Source: Parablautia muri (lineage in GTDB: Bacteria; Bacillota; Clostridia; Lachnospirales; Lachnospiraceae). From it: DNA of 64,000 nucleotides. A program made the translations under genes and the position numbers. This document shows, in pieces, positions 45,194 through 55,265 of the stretch. A model generated the notes under the pieces. The model was given only the letters and a program-made list of their open reading frames with translations, did not search any database and was not told where the DNA came from. The stretch lies in contig NZ_QZDT01000008.1 of NCBI RefSeq assembly GCF_009917485.1, positions 1 through 64,000 of the forward strand, given 5' to 3'. The stretch's first letter is position 1, and every line of letters begins with the position of its first letter.

Positions 45194-45847
45194 ATGTCCA
45201 AAAAATTTGGTAAATTTTTACTTTTCTCCGCCGTAGCCAGTGCTGCTGCTTACGGCACATACTACTACTTGCAGAAGAAAGAACAAGTTTCTTCCTCGTC
45301 TGCTGACGAGGATGTTGATGATGACTTTGACGATTTCAGCGAGGATCTTGATGAGGAGGTACCCCCTGTAAAGGAACGTACCTATGTATCCCTAAATCTG
45401 GACAAAGCAGAGGCCATCGCCCAGGAGGCTTTTCATAAGGCCAAAGAGGTTATTGTTGACTCTGTTCAGCAGGTTAAGGACACCGTAAAATCAGTAAAAG
45501 AAAATCAGGCAATGAGTGAGAGTAATTTCACAGACCTGACAGCATTAAATAAAGAACGTGTTGCTTCTGATGAAGCTGCTAACGAACAGCCTGTTTCACA
45601 GGAAGAAGCCAATGAGCAGTCTGTTTCAGAGGAAGATGCTTCAAAGCAAATTTTAGAGGAACAGCCCATGGTAAATCCTGGGGAGAGACTTGCGGAAGCA
45701 GTCGTAGATGCCATTCCTGATCCGGACTCCTCTATAGAAGATTCCAAGGTTCAGCCAACTGTTTCTACACAGGATCCAATGAAAGAATCTGTCATTAAGG
45801 AAACGGCCAATGGACAGGTGGAAGATTTTTTTGACGACACTCCCTAA
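45194..45847 (+). CDS. Acidic, N-terminally anchored protein of unknown function
   Basis: 217 residues. A basic start and one hydrophobic segment (FGKFLLFSAVASAAAYGTYY, about 4-24) anchor the protein. Then come an Asp/Glu-rich patch (about 35-55), an amphipathic helix with EAIAQEAFHKAKEVIVDSVQ, and a disordered Glu/Gln/Ser region with imperfect repeats NEQPVSQEEA / NEQSVSEEDA. ATG 45194 follows AAAGGAGTACCCTC; an earlier in-frame start would lack a site. Not recognised as a named family. Terminator at 45921. Confidence 0.72.
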   Translation: MSKKFGKFLLFSAVASAAAYGTYYYLQKKEQVSSSSADEDVDDDFDDFSEDLDEEVPPVKERTYVSLNLDKAEAIAQEAFHKAKEVIVDSVQQVKDTVKSVKENQAMSESNFTDLTALNKERVASDEAANEQPVSQEEANEQSVSEEDASKQILEEQPMVNPGERLAEAVVDAIPDPDSSIEDSKVQPTVSTQDPMKESVIKETANGQVEDFFDDTP

Positions 45848-45920
45848 TAATATAGAAAGCCTAAACATTGCAATATAGGGTGTTTTTTGCCAAACCCATA
45901 CACAGGCTATCCAAAATATA

Positions 45921-45966
45921 GGATGTAACATTTCGGTCAAACCGAATTTGTTACATCCTTCTCTTT
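45921..45966 (+). terminator. Intrinsic terminator of the acidic anchored protein gene
   Basis: GGATGTAACA/TGTTACATCC with an inner TTCGGT/ACCGAA stem, followed by TTCTCTTTTT. The arms contain GTAAC/GTTAC, as do the family A repeats. Confidence 0.72.
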
Positions 45967-46029
45967 TTGAAAACAGCAATGCCCGCCCCTTACTGAAAAT
46001 ACTTCATTTACAAGCAGTTTTTCGCTTCT

Positions 46030-47499
46030 TCATGGACTTTTCAGGTAAGGCGCCCAGGCCTTTTCCAGCAGCATAAGCCCCTGTCTCAATTCCTGCTCCT
46101 CCAATGCCCCATATCCTAAAAGGATTGTGTTTTCAAAGGAAGTATTTCTGATACTATCCTGCCCCATACATGCGTCCGCTATTCCATATAGCTTTATCCC
46201 TTCCCTGGCCGCCGCCGCAATCAGCTCCCTTTCCGGTATTTTACTTCGGCTTGTCAGCAAAATATGTAGACCCGCGTTCTCACCCGAAATCATAAATTCT
46301 TTCTCGAAGGGGGAAAGATGATTCAGTAAAAAATCATGCCTTCCTCTGTAAATCTTTCTCATTTTGTTCAGATACCGCTCAAAATATCCGTCTCTGATAA
46401 ACTCATCTAAGATGCGCTGATCGATGCGGGATACTGTGGATGCATAAAACCCACAATTTTCTTTATATGTCTGCAAAAGCTTAGGCGGCAGCACCATATA
46501 ACCCACACGAATCGCAGGTGCAATGGATTTTGAAAAGGTCCCCATATAAATCACCCTTCCATCTCTGTCCGAAGCCTGCAGGGATGGCACAGGCTTTCCC
46601 CTGTACCTAAATTCGCTGTCATAATCATCTTCTATCAAATATCTGTGCTTTTCTTCCTTGGCCCATTTCAGCAGTTCATGCCTTCTTCCTATGGGCATCA
46701 CTACCCCCGTAGGATACTGATGGGAAGGCATTACATAAGCGACTCTCGCATTCGTTTCCCTTAATTTTTTTACGTCCATCCCACTGCTGTCCATGGGAAC
46801 TGCTTTTATTTCATAGGCAAAAGACTGAAAAACCTTATAGGCACGCTTATAGGTTGGATTTTCCATGGCGATAGGCACATGCCGTCCTAAAATCTTTTCC
46901 AATAGCATAAAAAGATAATCTGTTCCGGCCCCCACAATAATCTGCTCCGGGCTGCAATTCACGCCTCTGGAAGAATGGAGGTATCTGCTGATGGTTTCCC
47001 GAAGCCGTAAATCGCCCTGGGCATCTCCTAAGGCAAACATCTCGCTGTTGGCATCTACCAGAATATTTTTGGTGATTTTTTTCCATGTGGCATAGGGAAA
47101 GTCCTTAAGGCTCACCGCATGAGGGGAAAAATCATACAAAAGATTATCTTCAACCGTCTTTTTATTCTCTATCCTTCCCTGCTCTGCTTTCCCTGTTTTG
47201 GCGCTCATATTTTCTTCCAATAAGGCGTTATCCGAAAAATGGAAAAGCTCCTCCACATGACTCACAAAATATCCTTTGTATGGGCAGGCTTCCACATACC
47301 CTTCCGCCACAAGCTGACCATAGGCAAAATCCACCGTGCTCCTGGCAACCTGCAGATATTCCGCCAAAGAACGGGTTGAAGGGAGCTTTTCACCTTCTAA
47401 AAGCTCCCCCCTTCTTATCTCATTCCTTATATATTCATAAATCTGCTGATAAAGACATTTATCCCCTCGATCTGTCAGCTGTATTGTCAAATCGTTCAT
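46030..47499 (-). CDS. MocR/PdxR-type regulator (GntR HTH fused to aminotransferase fold)
   Basis: 489 residues. A GntR winged helix at about 1-75 (YEYIRNEIRRGELLEGEKLP, STRSLAEYLQVARSTVDFAY) is joined to a class I aminotransferase domain. The PLP lysine is in TFSKSIAPAIRVGYM and EDDYDSEFRYRG is typical. Family members sense PLP or an amino compound and control PLP synthesis or amino acid/GABA use. ATG 47499 is chosen because GGAGGATTGT precedes it, at the end of repeat C2. Downstream of glnS and the DUF2225-like gene. Confidence 0.92.
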   Translation of the reverse strand: MNDLTIQLTDRGDKCLYQQIYEYIRNEIRRGELLEGEKLPSTRSLAEYLQVARSTVDFAYGQLVAEGYVEACPYKGYFVSHVEELFHFSDNALLEENMSAKTGKAEQGRIENKKTVEDNLLYDFSPHAVSLKDFPYATWKKITKNILVDANSEMFALGDAQGDLRLRETISRYLHSSRGVNCSPEQIIVGAGTDYLFMLLEKILGRHVPIAMENPTYKRAYKVFQSFAYEIKAVPMDSSGMDVKKLRETNARVAYVMPSHQYPTGVVMPIGRRHELLKWAKEEKHRYLIEDDYDSEFRYRGKPVPSLQASDRDGRVIYMGTFSKSIAPAIRVGYMVLPPKLLQTYKENCGFYASTVSRIDQRILDEFIRDGYFERYLNKMRKIYRGRHDFLLNHLSPFEKEFMISGENAGLHILLTSRSKIPERELIAAAAREGIKLYGIADACMGQDSIRNTSFENTILLGYGALEEQELRQGLMLLEKAWAPYLKSP

Positions 47500-47506
47500 A
47501 CAATCC

Positions 47507-47578
47507 TCCATGCTGCCAACACCTGCCAATTTGGGCGTCAGCACAAATTTGACTGTGAAAAATTTATTTTTCACAGTA
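47507..47578 (-). repeat. CAAATTTG leader repeat, family C copy 2
   Basis: Hairpin CTGTGAAAAAT/ATTTTTCACAG, then CAAATTTG, 10 nt, CAAATTGG, then TTGGCAGCATGGAGGATTG and ATG 47499. Nearly identical to 29829-29899, and it carries the ribosome site of the MocR gene. Confidence 0.85.
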
Positions 47579-47612
47579 ATTCCTCATTCCTGCCAACCCC
47601 CGTATCATGCCA

Positions 47613-48494
47613 TTACTTCTTTTGTTCATTTTTTTCTTTCACTCTGGCTATTAATATTTGCTTAAGCTCTACGGCTTTATCCTTCATGCGGCTGCTTGTT
47701 GAGGGAGCTGTCAAAATGCCGGAAAGAATCCGGGAGGCGGTTTCATACTGCCCAAACCTCACGGCAAGCACCGCTGTTATATATTCTACCGTGGATTCAT
47801 CCAGCCCTGCAAGCGGCCCTTCTGTCTGCCTTGCCGCAAGGAAACCGTCCAATGCATTTTTAAGAAATTCATTTTGTTCCGCCCGGATCTCTTTTAACTT
47901 CTGTTGACATTCCTGGTTTTCTGCCTCCGATGCCGCCTTTGCCTTCAGGGCATCTTCCATGCTCATCAAAAGCCATCCCGCTTTCAGACAGATATAGGCT
48001 TTTTCGCTGGCTTTGGCACGCCGCACAATGGCACATGCAAGGCTAAGCTTATACCGCCCAAGCGCTTCCTCATAGGTATATGTCAGCTTTTCATCTGTAG
48101 GCGAACTAAAAGACATAGAAATCGTATCTCTAATTGCCTTAATCTGTAACCCGGTAAGCCCGCCAAAATAGCGGCTGTGAACCGAATAGCCACAGCACGG
48201 GCAGCTGATTACTTCATATTTTAATGGCTCAATATTCTCATAGACAGGCCGCAGATAAATATCCGTACGCACCAGCTTTGCCCGGCCTGTCCGCACCGTC
48301 CTGGCCTTAATCTTCTGGTAACAAACAGGACACTCATAGGTCTTGTCAAAAAGATAATCCTCCTCCTGTATCATATGCGGAGCTTCTTTTATGTCTTTAT
48401 CCTGGGCTGTCGTCTTCTTTTCATCTTCATATACATTCAGATTTTCCAACTCACTTAAGCCAAATTTTCCAAGGCCCTGCAGCAGTCCAAGCAT
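47613..48494 (-). CDS. DUF2225-like zinc-ribbon protein
   Basis: A 293-residue soluble protein. Two Cys pairs, YECPVCYQK (about 53-61) and ISCPCCGYS (about 97-105), look like a zinc site. The C-terminal half is helical and TPR-like (YICLKAGWLLMSMEDALK, ARQTEGPLAGLDES). Length and motif order fit DUF2225 proteins of Clostridia, function unknown. ATG 48494 follows AGGAGGATGAGGA. It lies 11 nt after glnS, so the two are cotranscribed. Confidence 0.82.
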   Translation of the reverse strand: MLGLLQGLGKFGLSELENLNVYEDEKKTTAQDKDIKEAPHMIQEEDYLFDKTYECPVCYQKIKARTVRTGRAKLVRTDIYLRPVYENIEPLKYEVISCPCCGYSVHSRYFGGLTGLQIKAIRDTISMSFSSPTDEKLTYTYEEALGRYKLSLACAIVRRAKASEKAYICLKAGWLLMSMEDALKAKAASEAENQECQQKLKEIRAEQNEFLKNALDGFLAARQTEGPLAGLDESTVEYITAVLAVRFGQYETASRILSGILTAPSTSSRMKDKAVELKQILIARVKEKNEQKK

Positions 48495-48505
48495 TCCTCA
48501 TCCTC

Positions 48506-50281
48506 CTAGTTTTTGGGCAGTACATAAGAGCTTTTTAGAGATACAATCCTGTTAAATACAAGGTTATCCTTTTTTGAATCCTTTGCGTCCACACAGAAAT
48601 ATCCCTGACGAACAAACTGGAAACTATCATAAGGCTTTGCATCCTTAAGCGCAGGCTCTAAACAGCAGTCCTTTCTTACGGTAAGAGAATTGAGATTTAA
48701 ATTCAGACTTCCGTCCTCATTGTAAACGCCTTTTTCCTCATCAATAATATTTTCATAAAGCCTTACTTCCGCTTTAACAGCTTCCTTTGCCGGAACCCAG
48801 TGAATGGTTCCTTTTACTTTCCGTCCGGTAAAGCCACTGCCGCACTTTGTCTTTGGGTCATACGTGCAATGCACCTCAACTACCTTGCCGTTTTCGTCCT
48901 TCACACAGCCTGTACAGGTTACGAAATAGGCATTCATAAGCCGCACTTCATTTCCCGGGAAAAGTCGGAAATACTTTTTAGGAGGCTCCTCCATAAAGTC
49001 TTCCCTGTCAATATAAAGCTCCCTTCCAAATGGAACCTGCCTTGTGCCCATACTTTCATTTTCAAGATTATTGGCAACCGCAAGCATCTCGCATTTATCC
49101 TCGGGATAATTGTCAATAATCAGCTTAATGGGATCTAACACCGCCATCATGCGGGGACGCTTCAATTTCAGATCCTCCCTGATGCAGTACTCCAGCATTG
49201 CATAATCCGCAGAGGAATTACTCTTTGACACACCGCAAAGATCCACAAACATTTTAATAGATTCCGGTGTAAAGCCCCTTCTGCGCAGAGCCGCTATGGA
49301 AACAAGCCTGGGGTCATCCCAGCCGTCCACTATCCCCTCCTCTACCAGCTTCTTGATATATCTTTTTCCTGTCACCACATTGGTCAGATACATCTTTGCA
49401 AACTCAATCTGCCTGGGCGGAACCTCATACGCAAGTTCCCTTACCACCCAATCATACAAGGGCCTATGATCCTCAAACTCCAGCGTACAGATAGAATGAG
49501 TAATACCCTCTATCGCATCCTCTATGGGATGGGCAAAATCATACATAGGATAAATGCACCATTTATCTCCCGTATTGTGATGGCTCATATGGGCCACACG
49601 ATAGATGACCGGATCACGCATGTTAATGTTGGGAGATGCCATATCAATCTTCGCCCGAAGCGTCTTCTCCCCATCCTTAAATTCACCATTTTTCATCTTT
49701 TCAAAAAGGGTCAAATTCTCCTCAACGCTCCTGTCACGGTTGGGATCATTTTTCCCTGGTTCCGTCAGCGTTCCCCGATATTCCCTCATTTCTTCTGCAC
49801 TTAGATCTGACACATAAGCTTTCCCCTTCTGGATCAGCTTAACCGCTCCTTCATACATCTGATCAAAATAATCGGATGCGAAGAAAAGCCTGTCCTCCCA
49901 GTCAGCCCCAAGCCATTTGATATCTTCCAAAATAGATTCCACAAACTCTGTTTTTTCTTTGGTAGGATTGGTATCATCAAAACGCATATTAAACTGACCG
50001 TTATAAGCCTTCGCCAATCCATAGTTTAAAAGGATACTCTTGGCATGTCCGATATGGAGATACCCGTTAGGCTCCGGCGGAAATCTGGTATGCACATGAT
50101 CATATACGCCCTCCGCCAGATCTTTATCAATCATCTGCTCTATAAAATTTCTGGAAACTACTGTTTTTTCTTCCTCGCTGCCGCTGCACGCTGCGGTTTT
50201 TGCACTGCCATTTACATTCATCGTTACCTGTTCCTTTTCACATTCATTCTTTACATTGCTATCATATTGACTCATTTTCAT
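48506..50281 (-). CDS. glnS: Glutaminyl-tRNA synthetase
   Basis: 591 residues, charges tRNA-Gln. Class I motif [13 protein letters not shown] (HIGH at 76-79) is intact, and [17 protein letters not shown] and [20 protein letters not shown] are characteristic of GlnRS. The KMSKS-equivalent loop reads [12 protein letters not shown] rather than the usual VMSKR. C-terminal anticodon-binding beta-barrels follow. The first about 40 residues ([10 protein letters not shown], Ser/Glu-rich) are an unstructured extension; a start at Met21 is possible. ATG 50281 lies beyond repeat C3. gatA/gatB are also in this window. Confidence 0.96.
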   Translation of the reverse strand: MKMSQYDSNVKNECEKEQVTMNVNGSAKTAACSGSEEEKTVVSRNFIEQMIDKDLAEGVYDHVHTRFPPEPNGYLHIGHAKSILLNYGLAKAYNGQFNMRFDDTNPTKEKTEFVESILEDIKWLGADWEDRLFFASDYFDQMYEGAVKLIQKGKAYVSDLSAEEMREYRGTLTEPGKNDPNRDRSVEENLTLFEKMKNGEFKDGEKTLRAKIDMASPNINMRDPVIYRVAHMSHHNTGDKWCIYPMYDFAHPIEDAIEGITHSICTLEFEDHRPLYDWVVRELAYEVPPRQIEFAKMYLTNVVTGKRYIKKLVEEGIVDGWDDPRLVSIAALRRRGFTPESIKMFVDLCGVSKSNSSADYAMLEYCIREDLKLKRPRMMAVLDPIKLIIDNYPEDKCEMLAVANNLENESMGTRQVPFGRELYIDREDFMEEPPKKYFRLFPGNEVRLMNAYFVTCTGCVKDENGKVVEVHCTYDPKTKCGSGFTGRKVKGTIHWVPAKEAVKAEVRLYENIIDEEKGVYNEDGSLNLNLNSLTVRKDCCLEPALKDAKPYDSFQFVRQGYFCVDAKDSKKDNLVFNRIVSLKSSYVLPKN

Positions 50282-50298
50282 AATAAGTTCCCACTCCT

Positions 50299-50340
50299 GC
50301 TATCAACTCACAAATTTGGGCGTAAGCACAAATTTGTTAC
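50299..50340 (-). repeat. CAAATTTG leader repeat, family C copy 3
   Basis: On the minus strand CAAATTTG-TGCTTACGCC-CAAATTTG, then TGAGTTGATAGCAGGAGTGG and the glnS ATG. Hairpin 1 seen in copies 1, 2 and 6 is absent. Confidence 0.8.
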
Positions 50341-50450
50341 ATAAGTAGATAGTAAATTTATCTCAAAAGCCATAACTTGTATATCATATCACATCACCTG
50401 TAGTTTATAAAGCATGTTTTATAAATAAAATATGTTATGGTATTCAAATG

Positions 50451-51833
50451 TTAAGTTGTCTTCTTCCTTGCATTCCTTTTCCTGCCTGTACAGTCCCGCA
50501 AAGTACTTAAAGAGGCAGGGCTCCCATCCATCCATTCTATTTCCTCATTATGCAAATCATACCAGCGTTTCTTCTGCGCATAATAAAGCTCTCTGTTTCC
50601 CTCTGCCTGCGCTGCCAGGCCAAGAAGACCGTTTACATCTCTTTCGTCCAGTGTGCCCGGCTCTTTTTCAAACAGACTGCGCATTTGGCTGTTTGCATAT
50701 AAAATATCGCCCGTTTTTAAACTTCTCACACATAAGGCGGCTCCTAAATGCTCCAGTATTCTTTCCAATTTTGCTTCCAATAAATCATTGCGGGCACGTC
50801 CTGCCATACTATACTGAAGTATTTTAACAGCATCACTTAAAAATCTGATTTCCGAAAGCTCCCATACCCTATCTTTCTCTTTCACACCAAAGCAGGCATA
50901 CATATTTCCCAAAGCACCCGTTTCTACCGGAATTAAAATAAGCGCTTTCAATCCAAGTGCCTGTATTGCTTCCTTTTCCTTTGCTCCCATCATGGATTTA
51001 CAAGACAAAACAAGTGTTTTTTCTGTTCGTAAAAGCGAGAAATCCGGGCTGTCAACGGCTTCTTCCATTTCCCATGTTACCATCTTCGCACACCATTTGG
51101 ATATCATTTCAATACAGTTGTTATTTCCAGGTGTACGGTAAAGCGCTGCAACGCTTAACTCTAAAAACTCTCCAATCATTTTTAAATATTTAAATAAGGT
51201 ATTTTCTTTAAGCTCTCTGTCTTCTAGAATCACCTGCATCAGCTGGCTCAGCATCTGCTCGCGGATAAGCTTTTCTTCCATTTCCTTTTCCAGATGCCGG
51301 CTTCTTCTGTCTGCTGCCTGGGCATTGACCACAGAAAGCCTTTCCTTTAGCAGGGCATCAGTCATATCCCGCAGGGCGTCTATCGTTCTTGCCAGCTGTC
51401 TTTCACTGATTAGGCTGGTAAAGTCCTCAAGAGGAGCATTCTCATAATCCTCTAAATCCTCCTCATCAAAAAGCACTCCACACCCTACCCAGCTGATCAC
51501 CGGTTTCCCTTCCACTCTAACTGTTGCTACAGCCAAACGCAGATTAGGGTAAGCCGTTGTCTCAATTGCCTGATCCTCCAATGTACTCTCCCCAATACGC
51601 GCCAGCATATTTTGAAGCTGCTCCCTGTCAATGAGTTCCTTTATTCTTGCAACTTCTTCCTCTTTTCCACTAAATTCCGTAAGAGGGAAACCATCTTTGT
51701 CCACACAATATAAAAAAACATTTACCATTTTATTAAAACAGCGTTGCAGGTTTTCTAATACGCCGCCATCTCTCAGACTTTGAATGAGTGGCGCCACATC
51801 CTGCATACCCCCAGCACGCTCTAGATTGACCAC
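50451..51833 (-). CDS. PocR/GAF/PAS-type sensory protein without visible output domain
   Basis: About 460 residues. The N-terminal part (to about 130), with FNKMVNVFLYCVDKDGFPLT and ISWVGCGVLFDEED, looks like a PocR-type ligand domain. A helical linker (about 150-205) leads to a GAF-like domain (about 210-340) and a PAS-like fold that ends in CTGRKRNARKKTT, the place where a GGDEF, EAL or kinase domain usually begins. None follows. I prefer GTG 51833 (8 nt after AAAAGGGG) over GTG 51842. Domain names are my inference. Confidence 0.65.
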   Translation of the reverse strand: MVNLERAGGMQDVAPLIQSLRDGGVLENLQRCFNKMVNVFLYCVDKDGFPLTEFSGKEEEVARIKELIDREQLQNMLARIGESTLEDQAIETTAYPNLRLAVATVRVEGKPVISWVGCGVLFDEEDLEDYENAPLEDFTSLISERQLARTIDALRDMTDALLKERLSVVNAQAADRRSRHLEKEMEEKLIREQMLSQLMQVILEDRELKENTLFKYLKMIGEFLELSVAALYRTPGNNNCIEMISKWCAKMVTWEMEEAVDSPDFSLLRTEKTLVLSCKSMMGAKEKEAIQALGLKALILIPVETGALGNMYACFGVKEKDRVWELSEIRFLSDAVKILQYSMAGRARNDLLEAKLERILEHLGAALCVRSLKTGDILYANSQMRSLFEKEPGTLDERDVNGLLGLAAQAEGNRELYYAQKKRWYDLHNEEIEWMDGSPASLSTLRDCTGRKRNARKKTT

Positions 51834-51904
51834 ATGACTCACCCCCTTTTCAGTTGATTAAATGCAGTTTTCTCCCCGCAAAAAATAACGGGGAGAATTA
51901 ACCT

Positions 51905-53377
<1,473 letters not shown>

Positions 53378-53398
53378 TTATTATGAAATTTTAAAAAA

Positions 53399-53499
53399 TA
53401 AGCTGGCTCGCGAAGCGCGTCAGCATTTTATTGTTACCGACTTAAAAAATTGCCTGCATTGTCACTTATGTGACAAACGCTGTGGCAAAATACCACAGC
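53399..53499. repeat. Cluster of three hairpins between two minus-strand genes
   Basis: GCTGTGG/CCACAGC (53479-53499), TTGTCAC/GTGACAA (53459-53476) and an imperfect GC-rich hairpin (53402-53424) followed on the minus strand by TTATTTTTT. The last could end transcription from the DUF6106-like gene before guaB. Confidence 0.6.
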
Positions 53500-53536
53500 A
53501 TCAACACTTTCTCCCTTTACACGGAAACTTTTTAAC

Positions 53537-54031
53537 TTAATCCTTAAACACCTTTCTTGGCGCCACGAACTGTATTGCCTTAACCATCTCCTCATTGGGT
53601 TCAAATATCACTTTTTTTGAACCCTCGTAAAAAAACACATATCTTTTATCCGGCTGCTTTTCTTCCCCGGAGCTGTAATCTATCACTTTATCATTCCTGT
53701 TTTTATAATTATCCAGATGCCATGATTTAATGGGCGCTAATATTTCTATCTTGCCCACATCAAAAACCGCAACTCTTTTACGCCGTGTTTTTGCCATGAC
53801 CTTATCCACCGTGATTTCCTTGTCCACATAAAGATATTCATATTCCAGATCCGCATTTAAATAAAGGAAATATGCTCCCACACCGATTGCCGCACCGATA
53901 ATTAACGCCGGCAAAAAGACGAATCCTACTATCACGAAGCAAACCGCCAGAACCATTGAAAGGATTTTCAAAAATACCATATACATCGGGGTTTTCTTTT
54001 TTACAAGGCATTCCACATAAGTCTCGTTCAT
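53537..54031 (-). CDS. DUF6106-like membrane protein
   Basis: 164 residues. Two adjacent hydrophobic segments (about 17-57: FLKILSMVLAVCFVIVGFVF, then LPALIIGAAIGVGAYFLYL) are followed by a cytoplasmic beta-rich domain (EYEYLYVDKEITVDKVMAKT). I recognise it as a conserved Lachnospiraceae protein of the DUF6106 type, function unknown. ATG 54031 has GGAGG 14 nt upstream, a long spacing. Upstream of guaB on the same strand. Confidence 0.72.
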   Translation of the reverse strand: MNETYVECLVKKKTPMYMVFLKILSMVLAVCFVIVGFVFLPALIIGAAIGVGAYFLYLNADLEYEYLYVDKEITVDKVMAKTRRKRVAVFDVGKIEILAPIKSWHLDNYKNRNDKVIDYSSGEEKQPDKRYVFFYEGSKKVIFEPNEEMVKAIQFVAPRKVFKD

Positions 54032-54128
54032 ATTGTATCACTTTTCCTCCGCTGATTTTATATTTATCTTATGATAGTATATTTTATTGAAACTTTCAAT
54101 GCTATTTTTCAGATTCTGTATGCGTTCG

Positions 54129-54187
54129 GTAACGATTCAGCTAGGTCTGTGCATTTACTGCACAAACCGTGAGAATATGATTAGGGA
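54129..54187 (+). repeat. Dispersed hairpin repeat, family A copy 2
   Basis: GTAACGATTCAGCTAGG, stem GGTCTGTGCA/TGCACAAACC (one mismatch), then CCGTGAGAATATGATTAGGG. It matches copy 1 (2917-2974) over its whole length with few differences. It lies in the 367-bp gap 54032-54398. Confidence 0.8.
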
Positions 54188-54302
54188 GTGCGTTCGATCA
54201 TGTCATATTTTCACACATTGACCAAAGAACGCTTGGAAAAAACAAATCATTTACGGATTGGCCGGACTCTTACAATTTAATAAAAATTTTACGCCTCATG
54301 AA

Positions 54303-54331
54303 TTGACACATTTCTACCAGGCGGCTATGAT
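54303..54331 (+). promoter_or_regulatory. Sigma-A type promoter of the membrane protein at 54399
   Basis: Perfect TTGACA (54303-54308), 17-nt spacer, TATGAT (54326-54331). Expected start near 54338, giving a 60-nt leader. Confidence 0.75.
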
Positions 54332-54353
54332 ATTAGATATGCAAATTTATCTT

Positions 54354-54369
54354 AATTGTAATTACAATT
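54354..54369. promoter_or_regulatory. 16-bp perfect palindrome in the leader
   Basis: AATTGTAATTACAATT lies about 16 nt downstream of the predicted transcription start and 30 nt before the ATG. The position suits a repressor operator, but AT-rich palindromes also occur by chance. Confidence 0.4.
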
Positions 54370-54398
54370 TATTGTAGTTTAAACCGGAGGAAAAAGCA

Positions 54399-55265
54399 AT
54401 GGCCCAAAAAGAAAAAAAGCCCCGCACCTACCAAGGTGTCCGTGATGAAATCAGAGAGCAGCACATGAAAACGAAAGATATGTCCTTCAAAGAGAGACTT
54501 GCCTACTTCTGGTACTATTACAAAATTCATACATTGGCTGCCATCTGCGCTGTCATTGCCATCATTACGCTCATTCATGATGTTTCCACTTCAAAAGATT
54601 ATATCTTTTATGGGCTGATGCTCAACTCCTATCAACTACCATCTGATGAACTTTCCACGGCTTTTGCCGAATATGCGGATTTGGATTTGGAAACTTATGA
54701 CTGCTTTATTGACACCTCCACCTCTCTCTCATTGCGTTCCATGGGGCAGTATGATGCGGTAACCGTTCAAAAAATAATTGCTACCATCCAGACAGGAGAC
54801 CTTGATGCTGTGGTATATGATTCAGAAATTTTCAATAACTATTCTAATCATGAAATGTTTCTGGATTTACGCACCGTTTTTACAGAGGAAGAACTGTCCC
54901 AATATGATGATTATCTTTACTACATAGATTACGGTGAGGTACTGAAATTGCAGGAAGCCGAAGCTGATGATGGGCTTGAAGCACCTTCCGCTCAGCAGCT
55001 ATCCAACGAAGAATTGGACAAGGTTTTACTGGAAGAAACCCAAATGCACCGTCATCCTGAAAATATGGAAACTCCCATCCCTGTGGGTGTCATTTTAGAA
55101 GATTCCCCGTTTGTCAAAAAAACCGGGGCCTATCCGCAGAAAGTCCCCGTTTTTGGTATCATTTACACCTCCCATAGAACCGATATCAGCAAAAAATATC
55201 TCGAATTTCTCTGGGATGAAACAATTGATTTTGCTCAAATTGCCCTTGCAGGCCAGACTTATTAA
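54399..55265 (+). CDS. Membrane-anchored protein of unknown function
   Basis: 288 residues. A basic cytoplasmic start (about 1-38, FKERLAYFWYYYKIHT) precedes one membrane segment (about 40-60). A large extracytoplasmic domain of about 225 residues follows, with DLETYDCFIDTSTSLSL and GDLDAVVYDSEIFNNY. The latter resembles the ligand-facing strands of binding proteins, but I cannot assign a family. ATG 54399 follows CCGGAGGAAAAAGCA. Its stop overlaps the lysC stop (convergent, 4 nt) and no terminator separates them. Confidence 0.78.
   Translation: MAQKEKKPRTYQGVRDEIREQHMKTKDMSFKERLAYFWYYYKIHTLAAICAVIAIITLIHDVSTSKDYIFYGLMLNSYQLPSDELSTAFAEYADLDLETYDCFIDTSTSLSLRSMGQYDAVTVQKIIATIQTGDLDAVVYDSEIFNNYSNHEMFLDLRTVFTEEELSQYDDYLYYIDYGEVLKLQEAEADDGLEAPSAQQLSNEELDKVLLEETQMHRHPENMETPIPVGVILEDSPFVKKTGAYPQKVPVFGIIYTSHRTDISKKYLEFLWDETIDFAQIALAGQTY

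Noticed and set aside
48494-50281. T-box or other tRNA-sensing leader before glnS
   Set aside because: No T-box sequence (TGGNACC-type) or antiterminator was seen upstream of 50281, only the family C repeat.
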